A stretch of DNA of 64,000 nt from Aphrocallistes beatrix. Taxonomy: Eukaryota; Porifera; Hexactinellida; Sceptrulophora; Aphrocallistidae. The stretch spans positions 3,100,001 through 3,164,000 of the forward strand of contig OY725504.1 in assembly GCA_963281255.1 (NCBI GenBank), read 5' to 3'. Position numbers and translations under genes: made by a program. The notes under the pieces were generated by a model. It was not told the DNA's origin, did not search any database, and was given only the letters and a program-made list of their open reading frames with translations. Of this stretch, positions 43,659 through 52,289 are shown piece after piece (the stretch's first letter is position 1; every line of letters starts with the position of its first letter).

Positions 43659-44914
43659 TATACAGAATTGATTATCACACAAATATATTCATTCTTCCTA
43701 ACATATTTATAGATTTCAATTCAAAGGTAGGGCATTTACATCAAATGATTTTATTTGGGATAAATCTCATGTCTAGGATAATATGGTCATTTTTGAATAT
43801 GTTATTGATGTAATTTCGTGTTTCAACTTATTAAAGTCCATTTTCTAGATTCGACATCATGTCATTGTTAGTTTGATGAAATATATTAAAAAAATGTATA
43901 TTATTATTATTATTATTATGCTCAAAATTTGAGCATATACTGCTTAACTAATTTTATTTCAAATATTCATTTACCTACTAGTTAAGTAAGGTACAATTAG
44001 AACAAATAAAAAATCCCGATTTTGTCACTATTGTGACTAAGTCTAAGAAATCGCTATAATTTTTATGACAAATTAACCTACTGGATATAGTAACAAGTTA
44101 TCCAAGATTTTGTCATCATAAAAATTATAGCTATTTCTTCAATACTGACAAAATCGGGATTTTTTTTTCATGTAGGCTTATTGTGTAATGATAAAATTAT
44201 TGGGTATACTGATGAATTCTGCTTGCATAATTCCCCTGGCAGAACGATCCCAGATAATCTAGATACCTAATTACATAGAGGGACAAGTCAAGACACCCAA
44301 TTCCCGGCGGGGACGTCGTCAGGGAAGAAAGGTTCGCAAAATGTATTTCTTGATCTAATATTTCGTACTCAGGATTTAATTAATAAACTAAATTCTTGTC
44401 AAATTTGGAATTTATTTTGTCCAAATTTGAGGAATCTGGTCATGTTATGAGTCAAGTACTGTCAGCTTCCACGGACTCTACCCCCAGACTCCCAACCGGG
44501 TGCTGTGCCCCTTATCAGAAATCTGTTTTGTGGTTTGCCCCCTAGAGGAAAATCCTGGTAACGTAATATCCTAAGATTAGCCTACGTACAAATATGTTAT
44601 CATGGCTTGTGACCATGTTATTGTTGTTGAGTGGTTGCTTCGGGAATTACTGGAATTTGGACGAGTAGTTACTTGGTTAGATAATCATTTTTCCTCATGT
44701 CGTAAAATCCCACTCTATCACTCTCGTATAAAATGTTACATAAGTTTGTTCTCTACTCTTGTATTGTTAACCTTCGTTTATTATCTCTCAGCAAACATTT
44801 TGAAATTCATCTTCTAAAGACCAATGGCAATGAGATTCCCTGAAACTTCACAGCTTGTAGACAGAACAGAAGAGCATACCGACCATTGTTACGAAAACTT
44901 GATTGGAGTAGCAA
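43659..44914. other. Spacer with palindromic element and unknown repeat
   Basis: AT-rich DNA with the palindrome at 44008-44165, a degraded GGGCATGCC-like segment near 44235-44320 (GATACCTAATTACATAG, CCCGGCGGGGAC), and CTGTCAGCTTCCACGGACTC (44460-44540), also found near 16430. A short frame from 44824 (MAMRFPETSQLVDRTEEH) precedes the NHL gene out of frame. Confidence 0.45.
44008..44165. repeat. AAAATCCCGATTTTGTCA inverted-repeat element
   Basis: AAAAATCCCGATTTTGTCA at the left and TGACAAAATCGGGATTTTT at the right, plus an inner pair around CTATAATTTTTATGACA. 158 bp, non-coding, probable MITE. The surrounding AT-rich sequence obscures any target duplication. Confidence 0.65.
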
Positions 44915-45727
44915 ATGAAGGACGAAAAGCCTGGACAGTTATGGAGACCAATGAGTATTGCTATCGATTCTGACACCAATAACATTTATGTCGTAGATGG
45001 ATCGGATAGCTATTCACGGTTGTCAATTTTCACAGATACTGGCGAGTTCTTTAAAGCTTTCCCACTTGACCACATGAAGTGTCCGTATGGTTTAGCGATC
45101 TATAAAAACAAGGTTTATGTGACAGACATAGTAGAACATTCGGTGTTTAATTTCAAAGTTGCAGCCAACATCAATTTCGTGTCTAGGCTAGGAGGAGAAG
45201 GAGACGGTATTGGACAGTTCAAAATACCCAAACAGCTCACTGTCTCTACTGACGGAGATATCTTCATCACTGACCGCAACAATAATCGCATCCAAATCCT
45301 GGATAGCAACCTCCGCTACAGACGATGCATCTCACACAAGTCCATGTTGCGACCCTGTGATGTTAAGCTGACTCCAAATGAAGTATACGTCCTTTGCCGA
45401 GCCAATCCCTGTGTCCACATATTTTCTTACAGCGGAGAGAAAATACGTTCCCTGATCACTTGTGGTGCGAGAATGCAGATTACTGCTCCATCCATCTTCT
45501 GCCTGGATCTTAATCAGGATTTAATCATCACTGATTTAGGAACTCATCAAATTAAATTTTTTTCAAAGGAAGGCCAACTCCTCCGAACGCTAGGAGGATT
45601 AGGTAGGTGGGACTTTGAAGTTGGAAAGTTTTACTCACTGCACGGAATTGGTCTAGCTAACAGTTCTAAATTAGTTGTTGCGTCTTGTAGTAGTTATTTT
45701 GGACTAAAGATTTTTTATCGTTTATAA
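44915..45727 (+). CDS. Divergent NHL-repeat propeller protein
   Basis: 270 residues on the opposite strand from the array. Six NHL-like units: WRPMSIAIDSDTNNIYVVD, CPYGLAIYKNKVYVTDI, IPKQLTVSTDGDIFITDRNN, RPCDVKLTPNEVYVLCR, ITAPSIFCLDLNQDLIITD and LHGIGLANSSKLVVAS. Blade order and spacing match the array propeller, but identity is low and no coiled coil precedes it. An upstream frame from ATG 44824, +1 relative to this one, ends in NLIGVANEGR, which resembles the TPVVAVGKRGK lead-in of array proteins. The gene may therefore have lost its 5' part by a frameshift near 44930 or use an unseen splice. As it stands, Met at 44915 gives an almost complete propeller. Confidence 0.6.
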   Translation: MKDEKPGQLWRPMSIAIDSDTNNIYVVDGSDSYSRLSIFTDTGEFFKAFPLDHMKCPYGLAIYKNKVYVTDIVEHSVFNFKVAANINFVSRLGGEGDGIGQFKIPKQLTVSTDGDIFITDRNNNRIQILDSNLRYRRCISHKSMLRPCDVKLTPNEVYVLCRANPCVHIFSYSGEKIRSLITCGARMQITAPSIFCLDLNQDLIITDLGTHQIKFFSKEGQLLRTLGGLGRWDFEVGKFYSLHGIGLANSSKLVVASCSSYFGLKIFYRL

Positions 45728-45991
45728 AAAATTTTGATTGTTTGTTTATGTGATATGTTATCATTGCGAACCAGGAATAATCGCATCAATTTCGCATGTA
45801 GAATTTCTCCATGATGTAGATCAGTTGTCTTTTTTCGAAGCGTACCACCAGACTGTGTTTGAACTTTCTGTGTAGCCCCAACAGTTAACTCATGCTATTA
45901 TTAATAATATGTTGAGGTGTAAAATTTAGCTGACTAATGAGAGTTTGAATACCACTGATGTAGCATGCCATTGAATACCACTGATGTAGCA

Positions 45992-46079
45992 GGGCATGCC
46001 TAATTTCCGGGACGGGACGGGATCCCTTCCCGGAAATTAGGTATCTTAACCCGTCCCGTCCCGGAAATTAGGCATGCCC
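45992..46079. mobile_element. GGGCATGCC-family MITE, copy 5
   Basis: GGGCATGCCTAATTTCCGGG ... CCCGGAAATTAGGCATGCCC, 88 bp, flanked by ATGTAGCA (45984-45991) and ATGTAGTT (46080-46087), an 8-bp duplication with two mismatches. Confidence 0.8.
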
Positions 46080-46799
46080 ATGTAGTTTCTGCTGTTATTT
46101 TTTCTTGGAATTTCATCAATTCCGATTATTATATCCTCACTTTCATTTCAAAATATTTTAAATCTTAGACGCTCAAATATCGATCTGCAGCTATTGTTGT
46201 CACCTAGAGAAAAGAAAATCTCGGACTATAGTAGAATAAAAATGTAATTGGGATATAGATCTAGACTCCATTAACATAATTTTAAGTTTGTGTGAAGTCC
46301 TGCCATACCACAGCTTGCTCCACTGCCCGGCACCACGGTCCCCCCCCAGGTACCCACACTTGGCGCCTATGTCTCTTACCATTCGTAAAATAGGCACCTT
46401 TTCAGTAAAAAAAGCATAAGTTTAGATTCTTGATGTGTCATCATGATGTCATCGAGGAGAAGGCAATAGCATAATTTTGTAGGAAAATCCATGGTACACC
46501 TTTGTTATCAATCCGGAATTGATATGTCAGATAGTTTTCGAGTTAGAATCAAAAGAATAAAGGCTTTACACCAACCCTCATTTTAGAACTGTGCTCCTAT
46601 ACTACTATATAAGAATCGTAGATCCATTTTTACGCTTATAACTATGACTGGCTTACCTGGTGGTCATACATTTTTGGTGTAATTTAGTCCGCAATCTTGG
46701 TTACTCAAATTCGGAGCATTTTCATCCAGAAACCTAGGTCCTGGGATTTCCATGTCGTAATATTTGCCTTTATTAAAACCCCCCAGTGACATAGGTAGT

Positions 46800-46980
46800 A
46801 AATCCCCCCACAGAAATTTTGGAGTCCTTTGTGACCCCACACGAAACCCTACACGGAATAATTTGGGGTCCTTTTTGACCCCACATGAAGCACTACACGG
46901 AATACTTTGGGGTCCTTTTTGACCCCAAAGTATTCCGTGCAGTGTTTCGTGTGGGGTCAAAAAGGACCCCACAAACTAAG
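46800..46980. repeat. GGGGTCCTTTTTGACCCC tandem and inverted repeats
   Basis: A ~58-bp unit (GGAGTCCTTTGTGACCCCAC, ACGAAACCCTACACGGAATA) is repeated two to three times and then inverted (CCCAAAGTATTCCGTGCAGTG, GGGGTCAAAAAGGACCCC). Each GGGGTC...GACCCC is itself a hairpin. It lies 70-250 bp upstream of the actin-like gene. Confidence 0.65.
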
Positions 46981-47045
46981 TTGGTCAGAGGTTAAGTTGA
47001 TATAAGAAAAAAGTCCCTTTTGTTAAATGCTTAGAAAATCTTTTA

Positions 47046-48176
47046 ATGGAGATCGGTGAGGAGGTCCCAGTTGTCATAGACAATGGCTCTAGCACGGTAA
47101 AGGCTTGCTCTGCAGCAGATAAACATGTTCGAGTAGTTCTCCCGTGCTCAATAGGAAACCCTCACTCCTCAGGATTGATAATTGGGATGGGACAGCCTCA
47201 TCCTTTGGTAGGAGAAGAACTTATAAGATATAGACATATTGTTGGTACTATCAGAACCCCAATTAAGGATGGCGTAGTATGTAACTATAACTGGGATGAC
47301 ATAGAGTATATCTGGCATCACATATTCTACAATGGATTGCGTGTAGCACCTGAAGAGCACCCCGTCCTACTGTCTGAAACTCTACACAATCTGAAAGCTC
47401 TCCGTGAGAAGACGACACAGATCATGTTTGAGACTTTTCAAACGCCAGCTCTGTACATCTCCAATACGGCCGCCCTCTCTCTCTACTCGACTGGACGTAG
47501 TACGGGGTTGGTGGTGGAGTCAGGTCATCAAGTCTCACGAGCTATCCCAATACACAGGTGGCACCCCCTGTCTACCTGCGCGGCACAACTCTGCATAGCA
47601 GGTGACGAACTGAATGGTTATATTCTTAAACTTCTGAAAGAAAAGGGCTATCCTTCCTTTGCCTGCGGAGTTAACAGAGAAGTCCTGACTGACATTAAGG
47701 AAAAGCTCTGCTATGTCTCTCTAAACGCAGATGAAGAAGCATTGAAATGTGATTTGAAGAGGTCCTATGAGCTACCAGACGGGCAGTGCATACAGATCAG
47801 TGATGAGCGGTTCAGATGCGTTGAGCCGTTATTCCAGCCTAAGTTACTAGGAAATGAGTCAGAGGGCATTCATGAGCTAGCTCACGAGTCTGTATTAAGC
47901 TGTGATGTGAGTGTACAGAGGCATTTGTATGGCAATGTTCTGTTGTTTGGTGGTAGCACAAACTTCCCTGGAATGTCAGGGAGATTCGAGAGAGAAATAA
48001 GTCTGTCTAATAAGTCTCCTTTCCCGATCAAGGTGAGAGCACCTCCTCACAGTAAGGAAAGTGTGTGCATGGGAGGAGCTATACTATCTTCATTGAGTGC
48101 ATTTAAAGATATGGCTATTCCAAAGAGAGAATATGATGAGACCGGACCTTCAATTGTCCACAGGAAATGTTTCTAG
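47046..48176 (+). CDS. Divergent actin-like protein with altered ATPase site
   Basis: 376 residues in one exon, full actin length and ending in the canonical EYDETGPSIVHRKCF. Actin landmarks are visible throughout: IDNGSS (phosphate loop 1, Asp12), MGQ, NWDDIEYIWHHIFYN, LRVAPEEHPVLLSE, QIMFETF, SYELPDGQ, ERFRCVEPLFQP and GGAILSSLS. Key active-site positions have changed: Gln137 of muscle actin is Thr141, Asp154 is Glu158, Asp157 is His161 and His161 is Arg165 (VVESGHQVSRAIP in place of VLDSGDGVTH.VP). These residues position the catalytic water and Mg-ATP, so hydrolysis is probably impaired. The hydrophobic-plug and DNase-loop regions also diverge. It is probably an orphan actin-related protein rather than a conventional actin, with role unknown. 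Confidence 0.85.
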   Translation: MEIGEEVPVVIDNGSSTVKACSAADKHVRVVLPCSIGNPHSSGLIIGMGQPHPLVGEELIRYRHIVGTIRTPIKDGVVCNYNWDDIEYIWHHIFYNGLRVAPEEHPVLLSETLHNLKALREKTTQIMFETFQTPALYISNTAALSLYSTGRSTGLVVESGHQVSRAIPIHRWHPLSTCAAQLCIAGDELNGYILKLLKEKGYPSFACGVNREVLTDIKEKLCYVSLNADEEALKCDLKRSYELPDGQCIQISDERFRCVEPLFQPKLLGNESEGIHELAHESVLSCDVSVQRHLYGNVLLFGGSTNFPGMSGRFEREISLSNKSPFPIKVRAPPHSKESVCMGGAILSSLSAFKDMAIPKREYDETGPSIVHRKCF

Positions 48177-48550
48177 TTGTAAATATGCGAAAAAATGAAA
48201 TGTTATTGTTTCTTATTTTTCAGGGTAACGGATGTCTTTTTCCCTGAAATACAAATGGTTCTAATTGATATTTCCAGGACACCCCTCCCATTGGGTCATA
48301 TATCAAGGCCAATTGTCCCCTTTTTTGTTGGATTATCTATGCATAGGCACAAGTGTGGGTCCCTGGGAGGTAGTTTGGGCTTGGGTTTCTATATAAGATT
48401 ATTTATTTAGGTGTTAACTACATTGTTCAATCTCTAATTTCGGGCGCTATAGAAGCTATTCTCTTAACACCGCACCCAAGACTTTAAGGACAAGTTCCTC
48501 TCAAATCAACCTTTAATTTAATTAACCATTTACCATCAGATCTAGAAATA
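48177..48550. other. Spacer between actin-like gene and ADRM1
   Basis: Short 3' flank of the actin-like gene and 5' flank of ADRM1. A 71-codon frame at 48195-48410 has no recognisable features. No repeat family from elsewhere in the window is seen. Confidence 0.45.
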
Positions 48551-49720
48551 ATGGCACTGTTCGGCCCTTCAGCTGTCCCTGCGAACAAGAATCTACTCGA
48601 GATAAAGGCGGGACAAGTGGTGATAAGAGATAAAAAGGCGGTTTCCAATAAAGAAAAAGGACTAATCTACCTCAAAACAGGCACGGACCAGCTTGTTCAT
48701 TTCTGTTGGCTGAACCGAGAGACGAAACACACCCTAGAAGATTTCACTATCATCCCTGGTGACGCAGTGTTCAAGAGCATCCCAGCTTGTAAGACAGGAC
48801 GCGTCTACGCACTCTACATCCCGAGTTCCAAGTCCAAGCACCTCTACTGGCTGCAAGACCCGGACAAAGAGAAAGACAAGGAAGTAATCGAGAAAATGAA
48901 CCAAATCCTGAGCAACCAAGCTCCACCCCCCGAATCAGAGCGAGGGCATAACATGATGGAAATGCTGTCCTCCCTGCGTTCCTCTGACATGTTTGAGGGA
49001 GTGGACCAGAGGGAACTGATAGAGCAGTTGCTGCAGGGGTCAGGGGGGGCGAACCCTCTGAGACAGTTTATGAACCTACCGGAATCCCTCTCCCGTAGTG
49101 GGGGGTCTGGCCCTCCGGTTCGCAATCTCTTCTCGAGCGGAGGTGACAACAGCACACCGTCCAACCCACCAGACACAAACCTGAGTACCGGCACCACCGA
49201 CAGCGAGTCCACCGGTTCGATATCCGGCATGGACTTACAGAACCTAATCTCAGGCATACAGCTCCCGCAGAACGTGATCAACCAGAGCACACCGGCTCTC
49301 TTCACAGATGTACTCACACAACCGGCGCTGGATAGTATTCTCTCTGACGCAGAATCCGCTGCGCGGCTAGAAACTCTGCTTCCTGACTCGCCTGAGCCGT
49401 TAAAAGACCTGCTATCATCGCCCCAATTCGCTCAAGCCATCGCTCTATTCAGTCAAGGCTTTCTCTCGCGGCAGTTAGCACCTCTGATGCATGAATACGG
49501 TGCTGATGCAGTCACAGCTGCGCAGAACGCGGATTTAGTGGGATTAGCTCGAGCCATCGAGACGAGTGTGGCTGCGGATATTGTAGATGAGGAGGTGGTA
49601 GGAGAAGGGGAAGGACAGGGGACAGGGGAAGGGGCAGGGGAGGGGACAGGGACAGGGGAGGGGACAGGGAAAGGGGAAGGGGGACAGGATATTGTTGATG
49701 ATAGCGACGAACTGGATTAA
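48551..49720 (+). CDS. ADRM1: Proteasomal ubiquitin receptor ADRM1/Rpn13
   Basis: A subunit of the 26S proteasome regulatory particle that binds ubiquitin chains and recruits and activates the deubiquitinase UCH37/UCHL5. The N-terminal Pru domain (residues ~12-122) has the family landmarks LLEIKAGQ, KGLIYLKT, LVHFCWLNR, GDAVFKSIPACKTGRVYAL and LYWLQDP. A Ser/Pro/Gly-rich linker follows. The DEUBAD domain (~255-345) has ALDSILSDAESAARLETLLP, LLSSPQFAQAIALFSQG and LAPLMHEYGAD. The tail is a repetitive GEG/TGEG run ending in acidic DDSDELD, which replaces the usual charged C-terminus. At 389 residues it is close to human (407). Single exon, whereas vertebrate genes have many. Confidence 0.95.
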   Translation: MALFGPSAVPANKNLLEIKAGQVVIRDKKAVSNKEKGLIYLKTGTDQLVHFCWLNRETKHTLEDFTIIPGDAVFKSIPACKTGRVYALYIPSSKSKHLYWLQDPDKEKDKEVIEKMNQILSNQAPPPESERGHNMMEMLSSLRSSDMFEGVDQRELIEQLLQGSGGANPLRQFMNLPESLSRSGGSGPPVRNLFSSGGDNSTPSNPPDTNLSTGTTDSESTGSISGMDLQNLISGIQLPQNVINQSTPALFTDVLTQPALDSILSDAESAARLETLLPDSPEPLKDLLSSPQFAQAIALFSQGFLSRQLAPLMHEYGADAVTAAQNADLVGLARAIETSVAADIVDEEVVGEGEGQGTGEGAGEGTGTGEGTGKGEGGQDIVDDSDELD

Positions 49721-49917
49721 CCAGGGCAGTATGTTCTTAGATTATAAACTATTAAGGACTAGAGTGCTTGCTGTTCTATCATGATCTAAGATAGTATGAT
49801 TGTGTATGGTATTAAAATCAAATTGTTCTTTGTTCCCATAATCCAATCTCGTATATTGAATGCAAACCTATTCAACAATGTATGCTCCTTTTTCCAGCTA
49901 AACATCCTAGCTTCCCA
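49721..49917. other. 5' flank of mL53
   Basis: Short AT-rich interval between the ADRM1 stop and the mL53 start. The close spacing suggests compact promoters. No repeat. Confidence 0.4.
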
Positions 49918-50244
49918 ATGCCTATTGGTAAGATTATTCGTCCACCAAAGATCACTTCATTCGAGTATATTTCCAAGATACGCATTCTATTCTCTCCTTT
50001 CACACATTCATCCCTCAATGCACGTCTATTCACTGCAATGCTACAGTCCAAAGTTCTGAGACGAACTAACGGCAGGACTATCATTGATGTCAAGGTGGGA
50101 GATGATCTTACTCACCCATCAGTTGAAGTGGAGTACTCGAACAAATCTAAATGGCAGTTTGAACCGCATAAATTCTCAATGGGAGGTTTGGTCAATTTAT
50201 TTGAAGCGAGGAGAAAAAAAATCGCTAAAGATGATATCATATAA
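49918..50244 (+). CDS. MRPL53: Mitochondrial ribosomal protein mL53
   Basis: Subunit of the mitoribosomal large subunit. From Met at 49918 (MPIGKIIRP) it is 108 residues, similar to human mL53 (112). Shared pattern: a basic N-terminus, then KIRILFSPFTHSSLNARLF (human V.VQFCPFEKNVESTRTFL), a short KVLRRTN segment, IIDVKVGDD..HPSVEVEYSN (human [20 protein letters not shown]) and a terminal helix. The fold is thioredoxin-like with a short basic tail. An in-frame ATG at 49882 would add 12 residues; I prefer 49918 because it starts just before conserved sequence. Intronless. Recognition rests on pattern, not on a search. Confidence 0.7.
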   Translation: MPIGKIIRPPKITSFEYISKIRILFSPFTHSSLNARLFTAMLQSKVLRRTNGRTIIDVKVGDDLTHPSVEVEYSNKSKWQFEPHKFSMGGLVNLFEARRKKIAKDDII

Positions 50245-50383
50245 ACTCACTTATTAGACTCAATTAATTTTAAATGAAATCGAATAATAATTTTCTGTTT
50301 TTGTTTTATCAATTACGTTATTAATGCAGTATAAAATTTACTTTCCTAGAAACCTTTAAAGTTGGCAGCTAACTAGATATCAT

Positions 50384-51559
50384 ATGGCAGAGTCAGGGAA
50401 GTCACCCAACAACCTTACAACTGTTGCGTCCGATCCGAACCAGAATACCCGGGTGCTAGCTCGCTTCACCCCACTCGCGACTTTTCTCAACTTACTCAAC
50501 TTACCAATCATTCGTACGATCACTGGCCTTATCCGTAATCCATTCCATCTTTTCCGAACTGTTATTACAAGAGTGTGGAGGTTCAGTTCTCTTATTCTCA
50601 AGTCTTACGTTCGACCGAATGACCCTCTCCATGACGTCACTGAGTTCATACAGGACTTCAACCGTGTTTATTCAGACAATCACTTCGCATTCCATGCTGG
50701 TTCATACGGGACAGCGCTAAACGAAGCAAAGAGAAACATTCGATTCCTTCTCGTGTACCTACACTCTCCTTCCCATTCGAATACTGATAAGTTCTGTAGG
50801 GAGACGATGCTATCAGATGAACTCACGGGTCTGCTTAACCAGTATAACGTTTTGTTGTGGGGAGTGTCAGTTCGAACTTTGGAAGGAATGCGAGTTAGTC
50901 GGATTATGCATGAGAATACGTACCCGTTCTTGGCGCTCATCCTACTGCGGAATCAGAGAATGGAGGTGGTGGAGAGGTTTGAAGGCTACCAGCCTACCAA
51001 CCTGTTCCTAGAGAGGCTACGGCCCCTGTTGGAATTGCAGGAAAATCAATTGATAGTAGCGCGAAACGAGATAGAAACGCGGCTACAAAACCGTCTATTG
51101 CGAGATGAGCAGGACAGAGAGTATCAGGACTCAGTGGCAGCTGACATGGAGAGGAAACGAGTGCAGGAAGAGTTGAAGGAACGGGAGATACGAGAGAAAG
51201 AGGAGGAAAATCAGAGAGTTGAAGAGGCTAAAGCAAAAAGAGAAAGGGTTCAAAGACGCAGGAGTGAGCTTGAAGTTTATTTCACTGAGAATACAACTGA
51301 TCCTAAAGATAGCAAAGCGGTACAAGTACGTTTTAGACTCCCGAATACCTCACCTGTCTCAAGATGGTTCTTAAAGTCAGACAAAGTTAATCTCCTCTAC
51401 GATTTTGTTTTCTCATCACAGAATTCTCCTGATAACTTCCAGATTGCAATGAATTTGCCTAGAAAAGTTCTCTACACTGTAAGAGATGGAGATTCTACAC
51501 TGGAAGATATCGGCATTAGTCAATCCTGCACCCTATTCGTTGAGGATCTGGACACATGA
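50384..51559 (+). CDS. FAF2: FAF2/UBXD8-like UAS-UBX protein
   Basis: FAF2 sits in the ER and lipid-droplet membrane by a hydrophobic hairpin and recruits p97/VCP for ERAD and lipid-droplet turnover. Here residues ~33-66 (LNLLNLPIIRTITGLI...FHLF) form the hairpin. The UAS thioredoxin-like domain spans ~95-225 (IRFLLVYLHSPSHSNTDKFC, MHENTYPFLALILLRNQRM). A charged coiled coil covers ~225-297 and the UBX domain ~310-390 (VQVRFRLPN, LLYDFVFS, NFQIAMNLPRKVL, LFVEDL). The p97-contacting loop is NLPR where the family consensus is FPR. The protein has 391 residues against 445 in human because the N-terminal UBA is missing; an in-frame TAA at 50357-50359 excludes it from this exon. Confidence 0.9.
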   Translation: MAESGKSPNNLTTVASDPNQNTRVLARFTPLATFLNLLNLPIIRTITGLIRNPFHLFRTVITRVWRFSSLILKSYVRPNDPLHDVTEFIQDFNRVYSDNHFAFHAGSYGTALNEAKRNIRFLLVYLHSPSHSNTDKFCRETMLSDELTGLLNQYNVLLWGVSVRTLEGMRVSRIMHENTYPFLALILLRNQRMEVVERFEGYQPTNLFLERLRPLLELQENQLIVARNEIETRLQNRLLRDEQDREYQDSVAADMERKRVQEELKEREIREKEEENQRVEEAKAKRERVQRRRSELEVYFTENTTDPKDSKAVQVRFRLPNTSPVSRWFLKSDKVNLLYDFVFSSQNSPDNFQIAMNLPRKVLYTVRDGDSTLEDIGISQSCTLFVEDLDT

Positions 51560-52289
51560 TAGTGCTAGGCTCCACTCGTCTATGTTTATAGAATGTTTGA
51601 TTGAATAGTCTGTAGTGATTTCTAATTTTACATGAGGACTGAATGCTACTTGTGATTAGATATACATATGCTACGTACCATTTGGTGTAACTTTGAACTT
51701 ACGGGCTAATAGTACGTAGCTTGAGAGATATAAATAGTTCGCTTGTTTGGGATAATCTCAATGTTTAAACAGATTTAGCCTTCACTACATATACGCCTAC
51801 GTAGATAAGTAATACTATACAGTCAACTCGGGCATGCCTAATTTCCGGGACGGGACGGGACCGTCCCGGAAAATCTAGATACCTAATTTCCGGGACGGGA
51901 CGGAATCCCGTCCCGGAAATTAGGTACCTTTTCTGTCCCGTCCCGGAGATTATGCATCTTGACTCGTCCCGTCCCGGAAATTAGGCATGCCCGTCAACTC
52001 CACTTAATTAATTGGGACACCGGTTAATCAGGACACAACCGCTTAATTGGGACAAGTCTCAGAATCGTTCAGGTTTAAGACTGTTAATATCTACACTTTT
52101 AAAAATATTTGTTTGTCAAGAACGATGAAGTGTGGACAATATCAAACGATTATGAATCACGAGTAGAATGGGTAATCACTCTTAGACAAGCTGTTATAGT
52201 TTACTTAGTAAAGTCAGAGAGAGAGAGAGAGAGTATCCTATTCTAAATATAATAAATAAATAAATAAGCGGGTATATGATGTCATCGAG
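51560..52289. other. Spacer with nested MITEs between FAF2-like and ACSL
   Basis: Shared 3' flank of two convergent genes. It holds a Tigger-like MITE (from 51820) that is interrupted by a GGGCATGCC MITE (51830-51992), and (GA)n and (AATA)n microsatellites near 52215 and 52250. No gene. Confidence 0.55.
51830..51992. mobile_element. GGGCATGCC-family MITE, copy 6, nested
   Basis: GGGCATGCCTAATTTCCGGG ... CCCGGAAATTAGGCATGCCC, 163 bp, with a perfect 8-bp duplication GTCAACTC at 51822-51829 and 51993-52000. The target lies inside the terminal repeat of a Tigger-like MITE (ACAGTCAACTC... continuing as CCACTTAATTAATTGGGACA after the insertion), which dates this copy as younger than that MITE. Confidence 0.9.

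Larger units (their letters stand above)
45728..47045. other. Spacer before the actin-like gene
   Basis: Contains a GGGCATGCC MITE (45992-46079) and tandem/inverted GGGGTCCTTTTTGACCCC repeats (46800-46980). The rest is unique AT-rich sequence. No gene is seen. Confidence 0.5.

Noticed and set aside
44602-44817. 71-codon ORF upstream of the divergent NHL gene
   Set aside because: No recognisable domain, and it is not in frame with the downstream gene or with the short frame from 44824.
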